A DNA stretch of 64,000 nucleotides, from contig JAMLHE010000002.1 of NCBI GenBank assembly GCA_023957315.1, positions 62,001 through 126,000 on the forward strand, read 5' to 3'. The DNA comes from Candidatus Kapaibacterium sp. (lineage in GTDB: Bacteria > Bacteroidota > Ignavibacteria > Kapaibacteriales > UBA2268). The notes under the pieces are model-generated. The model was not told the DNA's origin. It did not search any database and worked only from the letters and a program-made list of their open reading frames with translations. Positions 1 through 9,326 of the stretch are shown piece by piece (within the stretch, counting starts at the first letter, position 1; each line of letters begins with the position of its first letter). The position numbers were made by a program, and so were the translations under genes.

Positions 1-872
1 ATGGCATTTGTTAATATATTTCTCAATACCGTACTTATCATCTCACTATCTGCAAAAACTTGAGCATCTAAAGGCATCCGGTTTTCAATTACGATATTTT
101 TTTGTTCAGCAGTTGATTTTACTAACAAAAGTACATCGCTTATAAGATTGGAGATATTTAGGTATTTAGGGCTAAAAGGCATTCTACCGGATTCTATTTG
201 CGACCATATCATTAAGTTGGATAATAAATCCATTGCCTTTTTAGAAGAATTTGATATGACACCTGCAATTTCACCAATTTTGTGATAGTTTTTCTCTTTA
301 ATTTCTTCAAACAAATAATCGCTAAATCCAATAATTGAATTGAATGGTGATTTCAAATCGTGAGCAATTATAGAGAAGAATTTATCTTTTGTCGCATTCA
401 ATTCAATCAATCTTAATTCATTGTCTTTGATTTCGGTTATATCGTAACATGAGCCGATATATCCCAAGAAGGAATTATCTAAATCGTAAAATGGTCTCCC
501 AAAATCACGTATCCAACGATATTCGCCATATTTGTTTTTCATGCGATATTCCATTAAAAAGGCTTCTCTTTTGTCAAAGGCAGTCACATATGTTTGTACG
601 CAAAAATCAAAATCGTCAGGATGTACACCTTCTGCCCAACCATTTCCGAATTCCTGTTCCATTGTTCTCCCTGTGAATTCAAGCCATGTCTTATTAAAAT
701 AGTCACATAATTTGTCCAAACGGGAACGCCAAATCAAAGCAGGAAATTCTTCGAAAATTTTTAAGTACAATTCTTTTGCTTGAGAAATTTCAATTTGCTC
801 TTTTTTAAGAATCGCATTCTCAATTTCAAGCTTTTCAATTCTTTCTTTTAATAATGTAGTTTCTTTATCCAT
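1..872 (-). CDS. PAS-domain sensor histidine kinase, 3' end outside window
   Basis: The reading frame opens at an ATG at 872 and stays open to the left edge, so the C-terminal part of the ATPase domain is missing. The protein begins with a short coiled coil (about residues 1-35). A PAS domain with PAC extension follows (about 40-150, ending in the typical YDITEIKDNE linker), then a HisKA dimerisation helix with the phospho-acceptor motif FFSIIAHDLKSP. The N-box of the HATPase domain (RNILTNA) is at the edge. There is no signal peptide or membrane segment, so this is probably a cytoplasmic two-component kinase. A copy of a 40-bp palindromic repeat lies just upstream (897-940). Confidence 0.85.
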   Translation of the reverse strand, partial: MDKETTLLKERIEKLEIENAILKKEQIEISQAKELYLKIFEEFPALIWRSRLDKLCDYFNKTWLEFTGRTMEQEFGNGWAEGVHPDDFDFCVQTYVTAFDKREAFLMEYRMKNKYGEYRWIRDFGRPFYDLDNSFLGYIGSCYDITEIKDNELRLIELNATKDKFFSIIAHDLKSPFNSIIGFSDYLFEEIKEKNYHKIGEIAGVISNSSKKAMDLLSNLMIWSQIESGRMPFSPKYLNISNLISDVLLLVKSTAEQKNIVIENRMPLDAQVFADSEMISTVLRNILTNA

Positions 873-896
873 ATTAGTCTTTTATTTCAGCCTTGT

Positions 897-940
897 CTAT
901 AACTCATTTATTTACGTACTCTCAATAAATGGTTAGGCAA
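897..940. repeat. 40-bp palindromic repeat, copy A
   Basis: An 8-bp perfect inverted repeat (CATTTATT and AATAAATG) surrounds the loop TACGTACTCTC. It is flanked by CTATAAC on the left and GTTAGGC on the right. Near-identical copies occur at 5913-5955 and 11526-11566, each 20-45 bp upstream of a minus-strand start codon. Read on the minus strand it resembles a very short integron attC: GCCTAAC, stem, loop, stem, GTTATAG, with one extrahelical base. Confidence 0.7.
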
Positions 941-976
941 GTCTAATAATATAATTATTTAATTGTCTGCCAACTT

Positions 977-3900
977 TTAATTATTTTTGAAATACTTTTG
1001 TAATAGTGAAAGTAATTTACCTTTCAAAATTGGTTTTGTAATATAGTCATCGCATCCGGCTTCCAGCGCTTTTTCCATGTCTCCCGCTAGTGCGAAAGCC
1101 GTTTGGGCAATTATAACAACCTTTTTATTGAATTTACGGATTTCACGGGTGGCGTCGTAGCCGTTCATTTCAGGCATTTGAATATCTATAAGTATGACAT
1201 CAAGGTCTTGGGTGTTGCGACAAAGGTTAACCGTTTCAACTCCTGTTCCGGCTTCCAGTATCTCCGCACTATAATCATTTACTATAATCGAAATAAAATC
1301 CCTTGAGGGTTTATCGTCTTCGGCAATTAGAATTTTTAGTTTTTTAACATCGTTGATTTTCTCTAAAGGTTTAGGTTGGCGGTCAATGGTTTCCGCAGCC
1401 GGTTTGCTTGTGCATGGCAATGTAAAATAGAATGTGGAGCCTTTGCTCTCTTCGCTTTCCACCCATATTTTGCCACCGAGCATTTCCACATAAGCTCTAG
1501 AAATGGCTAATCCCAAACCGGAGCCCTGCCTTGCCATTTTATCAACGATATCAGCTTGGATAAAACGCTCAAAAATGGCTTGCTGCCGTTCGGCGGGAAT
1601 ACCGATACCTGTATCTTTTACGTAAAATTCCAAGCTGTCTTCCTGAATCATACAACCCACTTTTATCATTCCTGATTCGGTATATTTTATGGCATTTTTA
1701 ATCAGGTTAGTAAGGATGGAATCCAGTTTACTTTGGTCGGTAGAAATTACGGTAACTGTTTTTGGCACCTCATTTTCCAAAATCAATTTCAACCCTTTGT
1801 TAATGGCTTCGGTAGTAAAAAACCGTATAATTTCAGCAAGTCGTTGCTGAACATCAACTTCTTTTAAAACAACGGTAACAATACCTGCTTCGATTCTCGA
1901 GATTTCCACTATGTCATTAACTGTGTTCAACATTCGCTGCCCGCTCTGTTTTACAATGCTTATGTATTCCTCTTTTTCTTCGCTGGTTAGGTCAGGATCA
2001 AGCAACAATTCAGTAAACCCAAGTATGCCATTCATTGGGGTGCGTATTTCGTGGCTCATATTTGCCAGAAATGCCGATTTTAACCGGTCGCTTTCTTCGG
2101 CTTTTTCTTTTTCAATAATCAGATTTTGTTCTAGGGTTAACCGGCTTTTTACATTTACCAGCATTTGCGCAAAAAGGCTCAACAATAACTTTTCTTCATC
2201 AGAATATTCATGTTGGCTTTTTACCCAGTCGAATCCCACAAATCCAATACAATCTTTACCATCCATCATAGGTAACGTAATCAGGCTTTTTATCTCTTGT
2301 TCTTTCATTATTCTACGAAGATTGCTGTCTTCAGGAAGGGAATTAATATCGGATATAAAGACATCTTCTCCCTGTAGATGCTTTTCTACCAAAATAGGAA
2401 GATTTTGTACAGGTAAATTCTGAAGTACATTTTTTTGCGGAATAATATTTTCAGCACACCATTCATGCGTATTGGTTAATTGCTCTTTTCCCCAATTATA
2501 TTCAAAAATATATGCGCGATCAGCCTTTGCAAACCTGCCCATCTCTTCAAGGGATTCATTTACCGATTTTTCGAAGTCGTCTAAACGAACATGAATATAT
2601 TCAGAAGCAATTTTTAAAAGAATTTGCTGAAGTTCAGAATGGTGTTTTAATAACTCTTCGTTTTTTTTCCTTTCCGTAATGTCTTCTTTTACACTTACAA
2701 AATGGGTGATTTCTCCCTCATGGTTCACCAACGGAGAGATGTTGGCGCTTTCCCAAAAAAGCTCACCATTTTTCTTTTTATTAAGTAAATCTCCGTGCCA
2801 GTCGTTACCTGCTAAAATTGTATCCCAAAGTTCTTTATAATAAGATTCCGGTTGCTCTCCCGATTTTAAAATACGCGGATTTTTGCCGAGAACTTCTTCC
2901 TTTTCATAACCGGTTAATTGCGTGAATTTTGGGTTCACATAATCAATTTTTCCCTCCTTGTCGGTAATTATAATCGAATCGGGACTCTGGGTTACAGCAC
3001 TCGAAAGTTTCTGTAGTTCGCTTTGTGCGGCTTTCTGTTTGGAAATATCAAGCACTGTAAAGGTTACTCCTTTTGACAAATCATTGGAATCCAAGGGAGT
3101 AGAACTCAAAAGAACATCCAGAATTTTGCCATCTTTACGTTGCCAGCGTGTTTCAACTGTTCCGGTTCCGTGTTTGGCAATCTGCTTATACTTTTCCCTG
3201 CCAACAAACTCATAGTCTTCTTGTGTTGGGTATAAAAATCTTGCGTCCTGCCCCAACAGTTCATCTGAAGAATATCCAGTCATTTCGCAGACCTTAGGAT
3301 TGACTTCGACGAAAGTCCGGTCTATTAAAACGCCAATTCCGTTGGGCGCCGCTCGAAATATACTCTTCAATTTATTTTCGCTTTCTTCAGCTTTTTCTTT
3401 GGCTCTTTCCAAGTTATTTACCAATTCCAATTTTTCAGAAATCTTCCAGACATTATCCATAAGTAACGTTAGCTGGCGAATGTCGGCATTGTCATAATCT
3501 GTATCTTTGTTTGCAACTCCTGCAACTGCAACAATTTTTCCTTCCATAATTACCGGGATAGTCAGGAATTTTAATAATTGAACATGCCCTTCAGGAGTGC
3601 CTTTTTTGATTGGATTAACTTCTTGATAATTATTTATTACAATGGGTTTTCGTTGTCGCACAGCCTCGCCCCAGCATCCGGTTTTATCCAAATCATAAAC
3701 CGTTTGCGGATTCATAACAGTGCATTCCTTCATTACATCATTCGACCATGTATTCAAAATAAACTGACGTGTAGTTTCCTGATAAAAATAGATATATCCG
3801 ATTTTACTGTTGGTTAATTTAATGGCTTCCTCAAGTGCAAAATCTAACAATTCCTGAATGGAATTTGTAGAATATTGAGAAATTTTTAACAGGCTTTCAA

Positions 3901-5878
3901 GTCGTTCGTTGTTTAATTTGATTTCCGCGTTTTTTTGAATTAGATTTTCGTTTATTTCCTGAAGATGAATCTCTGCTTTCTTCCGTTTGGTAATATCGTG
4001 GATAAAAACAAACGCTAAATTTTTTGCAGGATGCATCTTAACACTCAATTCTACATCTATTGTTTTACCATTCTTGCGTCGATGTTGTGATTCAAATCTG
4101 GCTTCTCCTTTTTCAATAATCTCTAATATACGTTTTTGGGTTTGCTCCCCAGTTTCTACGGAATCAATATCTGATATTCTCAATTCTAACATTTCTTCAT
4201 AGGAGTAACCCAACATTTTACATGCCATTTCATTAGCATCAATAATTCTAGATTCCATATCAACAATCCAAAAACCGTCCATTGCAGTTTGAAGAATACT
4301 TTTGGTTTGAGTCTCGCTTTCTTCGGCTTTTTCTTTGGCTGCGATTAATTCATTATTGGTCAGTCGCAATTCTTCGTTAATTGCTTCGTATTCTTCACTT
4401 TTACATTGTAACTCTCTTTCGCCTGCTTCAGCTTTTTCTTTAGCTAAGAACAATTCATTATTGGTCAGTCGCAATTCTTCGTTAATTGCTTCGTATTCTT
4501 CACTTTTACATTGTAACTCTCTTTCACCTGCTTCAGCTTTTTCTTTAGCTACAAATAATTCACCATACGTCTGTAGCAATTCTTCGTTAATTGCTTCGTA
4601 TTCTTCATTTTTAAATTGCAACTCTCTTTCGCTTTCTTCGGCTTCTTCTTTGGCTCTTTGCAACTCTATTTCAGTATTTTTCAATACTGAAATGTCTTGA
4701 GAGATAATTTGAACACCAAATACTTTATTTTGTGAATTCACTATTTTTGTAAATGTGCTCAAAAACCATTTTCCTTCGTTCGGCAATTGAACAAAATCTT
4801 CATAAACCATTGATTGGTTTGAAACAATTGCTTTTTGAATCCGATTAAAATAGAAATCCGCACTTTGTTTTGGGAACAAATCGAAAATTGATTTCCCGAT
4901 AAAATCTTCGGGAATTCCATTCATGTTCTTTGCTGCTATTTGATTAAATGAAAGAATAATTCCGTCTGAACTATAATAACCAATTCCTACTCCTGCATTT
5001 TCGTGCAATAATTTATATTTTTCTTCGCTTTCTTCGGCTTTTTCTTTGGCTGCAATTATAGCATTTTCAAGGGCTTTTTGCTCCGTAATATCTTTAAAAA
5101 CGCAATAGGTTTGTTTAAAATCTCCTTCGGGAGTGTAGCCAACGCAACCTTCAAATGAGACATAAATGTATGAATTATCTTTTCTTCTCAGTTTAAATTC
5201 TACGTCAGAAATGTAGCCGCGTTTCTTGAAAGCAGGGAAATTCATCCTGAAATGTTCCACGTAATCGGGATGTAAAAAATCACCATACCATTTCCCAATC
5301 ACTTCATCTCTTTCATAGCCAAGCGTTTTTGACCACATTGGGTTAATGTCAATAAAGCACCCATTTTCATCCAACGATTGATATGAAAGTGGTGAATTAT
5401 TATAATAGGCGAGATATTTTTCTTGGCTTTCGCGGGCTTTTTCACTCGCTTCTATAAGCTCTTGTTCTCTATTTTTGATATCGCTTAGATCTTGATGTGC
5501 ACCCAACATTCGAATGGGCTTTCCATCTTTATCACGAATTGCCATTCCGCGACAGCGTATCCATACAGTGGAGCCGTTTTTATGTGTGTATCTTACAATC
5601 TGATCGTAAGGAAAATTTGGGTTCTCGCAGTGTTTGGTAAAGTTATCTGATGCAAGTTTTAAATCATCCTGATTTATAATATTTTGCCAAGCACTTGATT
5701 TATGCGGCATTTCGTCGGGATTATAGCCTAAAACCGTCCAGAATTTGGCGTTCATCCATTCATTTTCGGGGTTCTCCAAATCCCAATACCATAAACCGTC
5801 TAATGAACTTTCCTGAATAAAATCAAAAAGGCTTTCATCAGACTGGATTAGCGAGTAAAGCTCTTTTTTTAGGTACAT
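977..5878 (-). CDS. giant hybrid sensor histidine kinase (multi-PAS, two GAF, HisKA, HATPase, REC)
   Basis: The 1633-residue protein has no signal peptide or membrane helix and is probably cytoplasmic. Six PAS/PAC modules are visible: three near the N-terminus (about residues 15-400), one after a coiled-coil repeat block (about 525-645) and two between the GAF domains (about 855-1100). GAF-like domains lie at about 675-830 and 1110-1270. The kinase core has the H-box NMSHEIRTPMNG (about 1275), the N-box NLIKNAIKYT, DTGIGIP and GSGLGLAIS. A receiver domain closes the protein, with the acceptor Asp in LIDIQMPEMNG and the conserved Lys in ITKP. It probably integrates several small-molecule or redox signals and phosphorylates its own receiver; no DNA-binding output is encoded next to it. 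Confidence 0.92.
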   Translation of the reverse strand: MYLKKELYSLIQSDESLFDFIQESSLDGLWYWDLENPENEWMNAKFWTVLGYNPDEMPHKSSAWQNIINQDDLKLASDNFTKHCENPNFPYDQIVRYTHKNGSTVWIRCRGMAIRDKDGKPIRMLGAHQDLSDIKNREQELIEASEKARESQEKYLAYYNNSPLSYQSLDENGCFIDINPMWSKTLGYERDEVIGKWYGDFLHPDYVEHFRMNFPAFKKRGYISDVEFKLRRKDNSYIYVSFEGCVGYTPEGDFKQTYCVFKDITEQKALENAIIAAKEKAEESEEKYKLLHENAGVGIGYYSSDGIILSFNQIAAKNMNGIPEDFIGKSIFDLFPKQSADFYFNRIQKAIVSNQSMVYEDFVQLPNEGKWFLSTFTKIVNSQNKVFGVQIISQDISVLKNTEIELQRAKEEAEESERELQFKNEEYEAINEELLQTYGELFVAKEKAEAGERELQCKSEEYEAINEELRLTNNELFLAKEKAEAGERELQCKSEEYEAINEELRLTNNELIAAKEKAEESETQTKSILQTAMDGFWIVDMESRIIDANEMACKMLGYSYEEMLELRISDIDSVETGEQTQKRILEIIEKGEARFESQHRRKNGKTIDVELSVKMHPAKNLAFVFIHDITKRKKAEIHLQEINENLIQKNAEIKLNNERLESLLKISQYSTNSIQELLDFALEEAIKLTNSKIGYIYFYQETTRQFILNTWSNDVMKECTVMNPQTVYDLDKTGCWGEAVRQRKPIVINNYQEVNPIKKGTPEGHVQLLKFLTIPVIMEGKIVAVAGVANKDTDYDNADIRQLTLLMDNVWKISEKLELVNNLERAKEKAEESENKLKSIFRAAPNGIGVLIDRTFVEVNPKVCEMTGYSSDELLGQDARFLYPTQEDYEFVGREKYKQIAKHGTGTVETRWQRKDGKILDVLLSSTPLDSNDLSKGVTFTVLDISKQKAAQSELQKLSSAVTQSPDSIIITDKEGKIDYVNPKFTQLTGYEKEEVLGKNPRILKSGEQPESYYKELWDTILAGNDWHGDLLNKKKNGELFWESANISPLVNHEGEITHFVSVKEDITERKKNEELLKHHSELQQILLKIASEYIHVRLDDFEKSVNESLEEMGRFAKADRAYIFEYNWGKEQLTNTHEWCAENIIPQKNVLQNLPVQNLPILVEKHLQGEDVFISDINSLPEDSNLRRIMKEQEIKSLITLPMMDGKDCIGFVGFDWVKSQHEYSDEEKLLLSLFAQMLVNVKSRLTLEQNLIIEKEKAEESDRLKSAFLANMSHEIRTPMNGILGFTELLLDPDLTSEEKEEYISIVKQSGQRMLNTVNDIVEISRIEAGIVTVVLKEVDVQQRLAEIIRFFTTEAINKGLKLILENEVPKTVTVISTDQSKLDSILTNLIKNAIKYTESGMIKVGCMIQEDSLEFYVKDTGIGIPAERQQAIFERFIQADIVDKMARQGSGLGLAISRAYVEMLGGKIWVESEESKGSTFYFTLPCTSKPAAETIDRQPKPLEKINDVKKLKILIAEDDKPSRDFISIIVNDYSAEILEAGTGVETVNLCRNTQDLDVILIDIQMPEMNGYDATREIRKFNKKVVIIAQTAFALAGDMEKALEAGCDDYITKPILKGKLLSLLQKYFKNN
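4330..4680. repeat. in-frame 105-bp tandem repeat encoding a coiled coil
   Basis: Three copies of a 105-bp unit lie in tandem inside the giant kinase gene; the motif GCAATTCTTCGTTAATTGCT recurs at exactly 105-bp spacing. Each unit encodes 35 residues (AKEKAEAGEREL, then SEEYEAINEEL). That equals five heptads, so gain or loss of a unit would keep coiled-coil register. Two copies are almost identical in DNA and the third has diverged. Confidence 0.85.
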
Positions 5879-5912
5879 AATTTTGCTTTGGTTTAGTTTT
5901 CTTTAGCATGTG

Positions 5913-5955
5913 CTATAATTCATTTATTTACGTACTCTCAATAAATGTTAGGCAA
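5913..5955. repeat. 40-bp palindromic repeat, copy B
   Basis: It is the same element as at 897-940, with the loop TACGTACTCTC conserved exactly and GTTAGGCAA on the right. The left flank is CTATAATT instead of CTATAACT. It sits 35 bp upstream of the giant kinase start. Confidence 0.7.
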
Positions 5956-5990
5956 ATAAATATAAATATGAATTTTTTGTTAGATAAGTA

Positions 5991-6034
5991 CCGGTAGCAA
6001 CTTGAACTGCACCGGCAGTGCAAGAAGCTGCCGG
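5991..6034. other. imperfect hairpin, unknown role
   Basis: The sequence folds as CCGGTAGC, CTTG, ACTGC, loop ACCG, GCAGT, CAAG, GCTGCCGG. That is three helices separated by small symmetric or one-sided loops. No T-tract follows on either strand, so it is not a standard intrinsic terminator. It could be an RNA processing signal downstream of the symporter gene or part of a decayed mobile site. Confidence 0.5.
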
Positions 6035-6252
6035 AAATATATCGAGTAAGAAATAGTTTTTTTTCATTATCACTCTTATATTAACTATTGTCAAATTCAA
6101 ATCAAAATCATCTTAATACAGAGGCACTTCTAAGATTATCGCGAAAATATTATTCACAAACCAAATTATTATATTCCTCTATGCAAATATAATGAAAAAA
6201 TCTATACTTCCAAATTTAATGTATCTAAACATAAAATATAGATTTATACTCC

Positions 6253-7602
6253 TTACACCCCCGATATTTTGAAGATGCCGAGCAGAATGACGAAGACTAC
6301 GATTGGGATTAGATATTTGATTAGAATTTTCCAGAGTGGGGCGAACTTTGCGAATAGGGGGCTGCCGATTTCGAGTTCGCGGGCGGCTTTGTCAGCTCCC
6401 CACACCCAAGCTATGAAAATGCACAGTATCAGGGCGCCGATTGTCAGGAACATATCGCCGAAAATGAAGCTCATTTGGCTCAAGAAATCGGGTGGCGACA
6501 AGCTGAGTGGGATTAGCCCGAAATTGGTGAAGAAGTCCACCGAACCTTGCGACAGCGCCGATGGCAATCCGACGACGAAAACAAATGCCGCTACGAGCCA
6601 CACAATTTTGGAGCGTCTCAGCTTCTTTTGGTCAACTAAGTAGGACACCGGCACTTCGAGCAATGACATGGTCGAGGTGAGCGCTGCAATCGAAAGCAAA
6701 ACGAAGAAAAAGGCGCCAACGATTGCTCCGCCCGGCATTTGCATGAATAGCTGCGGAAATACGATGAATACAAGCGCCGGACCCGATGCGGGGTTTTCGC
6801 CCATTGCAAATAGTGCCGGGAAAATAATTAATCCTGCCATAATTGCTATGGCTGCATCTGTGAGCGCTATGATGATTGCTGCGGAAAATATATCTGTACT
6901 TTTGGGAATGTAACTGCCGAAAGTGACCATCAGTCCCAATCCCAAACTTAAGGAAAAAAACGCCTGCCCAAGAGCTGCGAGCACGGTCTTAAAAGTGATT
7001 TTCGAAAAGTCGGGGAGAAGGTAAAATTCCAATCCGGCGGATGAGCCCGGCAATAAATTGGCATAAATGATAAGCCCGATGATAATCAGCAAAAGCACCG
7101 GCATTAGGATTTTCGACCACTTTTCGATGCCGCTTGCGACTCCTTTGTAAACGATGAGCGTTGTCATCAAGATAAATGCGGCGTACAGCCCGATTTCGAT
7201 TAGCGGATTGGCAATAAAAGCCCCGAAATCGCTTGAGTCGCCGACGAGAGTTTTGAAAATGAAGCCGAACGTCCAACCTGCAATTACACCGTAAAAAGAT
7301 AAAATCCCGATACTTGTGATGATGCCCATAAATCCGGCGATTCGCCATTTGGTGCCGGGTTTGACTTTGTCAATTGCACCGACGGCGTTGAGTTGAGTGG
7401 CTCTGCCGAGCGAGAATTCAGCCAACATGTAGGGCAAACCAATAAGCAGAATGAAGATGAGATATAGCACTACGAATGCGGCGCCACCATTTTCGCCAAC
7501 GATATACGGATAGCGCCAGATATTGCCCAAACCAATTGCAGAGCCTGCCGCCGCCATTATAAATCCAAATTTCGAACTCCAAAGCCCACGTTCGTCTTGC
7601 AT
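6253..7602 (-). CDS. sodium-dependent SLC6/NSS-family transporter
   Basis: The 449-residue integral membrane protein belongs to the neurotransmitter:sodium symporter family (LeuT/MhsT-like). The diagnostic first helix is near the N-terminus: GFIMAAAGSAIGLGNIWRYP, then ENGGAAFVVLYL. This is the unwound TM1 that binds substrate and Na+. About eleven or twelve hydrophobic segments follow, a normal length for bacterial members. It would import an amino acid or related solute with Na+ across the inner membrane; the substrate cannot be read from sequence. The start is the first ATG (MQDERGLWSSKFG), typical of the family. The gene follows the duplicated 3' end of the Na/Pi transporter gene by about 65 bp. 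Confidence 0.92.
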   Translation of the reverse strand: MQDERGLWSSKFGFIMAAAGSAIGLGNIWRYPYIVGENGGAAFVVLYLIFILLIGLPYMLAEFSLGRATQLNAVGAIDKVKPGTKWRIAGFMGIITSIGILSFYGVIAGWTFGFIFKTLVGDSSDFGAFIANPLIEIGLYAAFILMTTLIVYKGVASGIEKWSKILMPVLLLIIIGLIIYANLLPGSSAGLEFYLLPDFSKITFKTVLAALGQAFFSLSLGLGLMVTFGSYIPKSTDIFSAAIIIALTDAAIAIMAGLIIFPALFAMGENPASGPALVFIVFPQLFMQMPGGAIVGAFFFVLLSIAALTSTMSLLEVPVSYLVDQKKLRRSKIVWLVAAFVFVVGLPSALSQGSVDFFTNFGLIPLSLSPPDFLSQMSFIFGDMFLTIGALILCIFIAWVWGADKAARELEIGSPLFAKFAPLWKILIKYLIPIVVFVILLGIFKISGV

Positions 7603-7649
7603 AATTAAATCCGAATTAGCGAAAAATAATTCAACTAAAATAAAGATTA

Positions 7650-7866
7650 TTGATTAATCCTGCAAACTAATTGCTAATTGCGGCTTTTTGAAGTGTTGCC
7701 CATTTGTTGGAGAGCCAAATGATTCGTTGGAAAAGGTCGGTGATGTAGAGCAACAGTGGTTTATCTTCGGCTTGAATATCTGAATCCAAACTGAGATATT
7801 GCTTGCGGATGCGTTCCATCAAATCGCCGCGGTCGTTTGTGGCGTTGATTATGAACGTCAAATTTG
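7650..7866 (-). pseudogene. detached duplicate of the 3' end of the Na/Pi cotransporter gene
   Basis: The fragment encodes about 61 residues from INATNDRGDLMERIRK to the stop. They are identical to the C-terminus of the complete cotransporter at 11617-13224. The DNA differs at roughly 13 of 190 positions and all of these changes are synonymous, including in the three codons I compared in detail. Homology breaks at about 7865, where the cassette island begins, and continues a few bases past the stop codon. The fragment has no natural start. It is most simply a remnant from insertion of the island at the gene's 3' end. Confidence 0.85.
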
Positions 7867-7883
7867 GTAGTCTTTAAAATACC

Positions 7884-8018
7884 GCTAACGTTTTGCAGCT
7901 ACCCGAAGGTGGCGATTTCGGAGCACTTCACTGTCAACCAAGCAGAAACTTTCATAGAAGCAAAAAGCTTGATTTAACCACTGAACCGCCACTTTTGGGT
8001 AGGTGCTGTTATGGCTCG
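7884..8018 (-). other. attC-like integron recombination site 1
   Basis: Read on the minus strand, the site begins GAGCCATAAC (8018-8009) and ends GTTAGCG (7890-7884). Between them AGCACCTACCC pairs with GGGTAGCTGC and TGGCG pairs with CGCCA, leaving a long variable centre. Total length is 135 bp, inside the normal attC range. The outer 10 bases GAGCCATAAC are the exact reverse complement of GTTATGGCTC at the start of the same cassette (9198-9189), as expected for an excisable cassette. It lies just after the stop of the gene at 8030. Confidence 0.75.
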
Positions 8019-8029
8019 TTTTTTTTCAT

Positions 8030-9166
8030 TTAGTTGTCTGTGAATTTCAATGTTTCATTCCTCCAAAATTTGTCAAAGTCCTTTTTGTCAATCCCGAATA
8101 CTAAACAAAGGTTGTCAACAAGATTTTCGGTATCATTGGGTATATTCAATAATTCATTTACAAGCTTTACTCCACCTTTTTCAAAAGCAAAATTGCATAA
8201 AATTGCTCCTGTGGTATAAAATGCTGCATATTGCCATCCCCATTTTCTATTCAAGACGTCTAAAAAAGTGACCGTATCATTTTTAGCAAGTTCATTTGCA
8301 AATAGCTTTGCACTTTGTTCAAATGTTTTCCCACCTTGTCCGCCTTTCCAAGTTGCAAAACCTTCTTCAATCAAATCGTGTCTGTCAAACTTTGGCACTA
8401 TTAAATGAATAAATTCGTGAGGATAATATTCTGACCCAAAACCGCTTAAAAGTATTCGATTATCATTCATTCCAATTCCTGTAGTATAACCCGCAAAGTA
8501 GAAATCAAAATTTAGTAGTTTACCCAACTCGTCTCCACTGTCTGTGATATAGAAGTCAAATGGTTCCCACTCAGGGAATTTAAACTTCTCAGTTATTTCG
8601 TTGCAAAATTGGCTTGCTTTTGTTGCAAGATCATTATTGAATTTATGATGTGGTGGATAAATGAAGGTAATTTTTCCTATTGTCCTCTTATTCCATTTTT
8701 CGGTAATTATTGGCAAAGCATTCTTAAGTCTCCACTTGCCACCTTCTTTTACTGCGTAAAGTTTTGTGATACACCAAGGATTTGACTTTCGATACTCTCC
8801 TTGAAGTGCATCTGCCGAAAAAATAGTTCTAATTCCATAATATTCGCCCTCCTTTTCAATGGATAAAATTGTCGGTTTGTAGTAGTTAAGTAGCTGTTCT
8901 GATGGAAATTGATACATATATGGTGTAGAAAGGTCAAAATTCTTGAATTTAACTTTTTCAGCATTATTCCAATATGGATTGTCGTGTAAACTGTCAGGCT
9001 TAGAATTCAAATAATTTATCCAAAGCATAGCTACTTCTTTTATCTCTCTTTGCGTAGTGTCCACTCGTGAATGTATTGTAACATCAATTTTTCTCTGCTG
9101 TCCAAAGGTTTGATGTGCAGAAAACAAAAAAAGGAGTATCCATATTGATATTATAGTTTTTTTCAT
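8030..9166 (-). CDS. secreted HEXXH metalloprotease-like protein (integron cassette A)
   Basis: I take the ATG at 9166, giving 378 residues with a clear signal peptide (MKKTIISIWILLFLF to about residue 22). An earlier in-frame ATG at 9271 lies inside the attC-like site and would bury the signal peptide. The C-terminal half has HEFIH followed about 15 residues later by EEGFATW, the layout of a gluzincin zinc site (two His and a downstream Glu). The N-terminal part looks like an NTF2-like or other small beta domain. The product probably works in the periplasm or outside the cell as a peptidase; I do not recognise a named family. The gene is alone in its cassette. Confidence 0.8.
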   Translation of the reverse strand: MKKTIISIWILLFLFSAHQTFGQQRKIDVTIHSRVDTTQREIKEVAMLWINYLNSKPDSLHDNPYWNNAEKVKFKNFDLSTPYMYQFPSEQLLNYYKPTILSIEKEGEYYGIRTIFSADALQGEYRKSNPWCITKLYAVKEGGKWRLKNALPIITEKWNKRTIGKITFIYPPHHKFNNDLATKASQFCNEITEKFKFPEWEPFDFYITDSGDELGKLLNFDFYFAGYTTGIGMNDNRILLSGFGSEYYPHEFIHLIVPKFDRHDLIEEGFATWKGGQGGKTFEQSAKLFANELAKNDTVTFLDVLNRKWGWQYAAFYTTGAILCNFAFEKGGVKLVNELLNIPNDTENLVDNLCLVFGIDKKDFDKFWRNETLKFTDN

Positions 9167-9188
9167 TAGTGTCGTGTCTTTTTTAAAT

Positions 9189-9325
9189 GAGCCATAACGG
9201 CCAAGTATAAGAGCAGTAGCGGATTTCAAGGCGATTACCTGTCCGCAACTACCAAAGTTTATTAAATGCACTGACCTTGATTTTACTACTTCACCCGCTA
9301 TTGCTTTTATACAATGTTACCGCCA
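9189..9325 (-). other. attC-like integron recombination site 2
   Basis: On the minus strand the site starts TGGCGGTAAC (9325-9316) and ends CGTTATGGC (about 9199-9191). The inner arms at 9295-9312 and 9205-9222 pair at 16 of 18 positions (GTATAAAAGCAATAGCGG against GTATAAGAGCAGTAGCGG). TGGCGGTAAC is the exact reverse complement of GTTACCGCCA at the start of the preceding cassette (11530-11521). Its length of about 130 bp and its position right after a gene stop fit an attC. The two attC-like sites share architecture but little sequence. Confidence 0.78.
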
Positions 9326-9326
9326 G

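Larger units (their letters stand above)
5879..6252. other. intergenic region with two hairpin elements
   Basis: This is a 374-bp gap between the symporter stop and the giant kinase start. It holds copy B of the 40-bp repeat (5913-5955) and a separate GC-rich hairpin at 5991-6034. The rest is AT-rich and I see no ORF in it. Confidence 0.6.

Noticed and set aside
4335..4700. 121-residue plus-strand ORF over the kinase coiled coil
   Set aside because: It is the antisense shadow of the 105-bp repeats in the kinase gene.
977..5878. Giant kinase gene as a third integron cassette between repeat copies A and B
   Set aside because: Its start (ATTATAGCAC) is not the reverse complement of the putative R'' (GCCTAAC) at its end, unlike the two accepted cassettes.
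5991..6034. Rho-independent terminator for the symporter gene
   Set aside because: The hairpin is stable, but there is no T-tract and it lies about 220 bp past the stop.
8030..9271. Longer 413-residue version of the cassette A gene starting at 9271
   Set aside because: The extra 35 residues lie wholly inside the attC-like site and hide a good signal peptide that begins at 9166.
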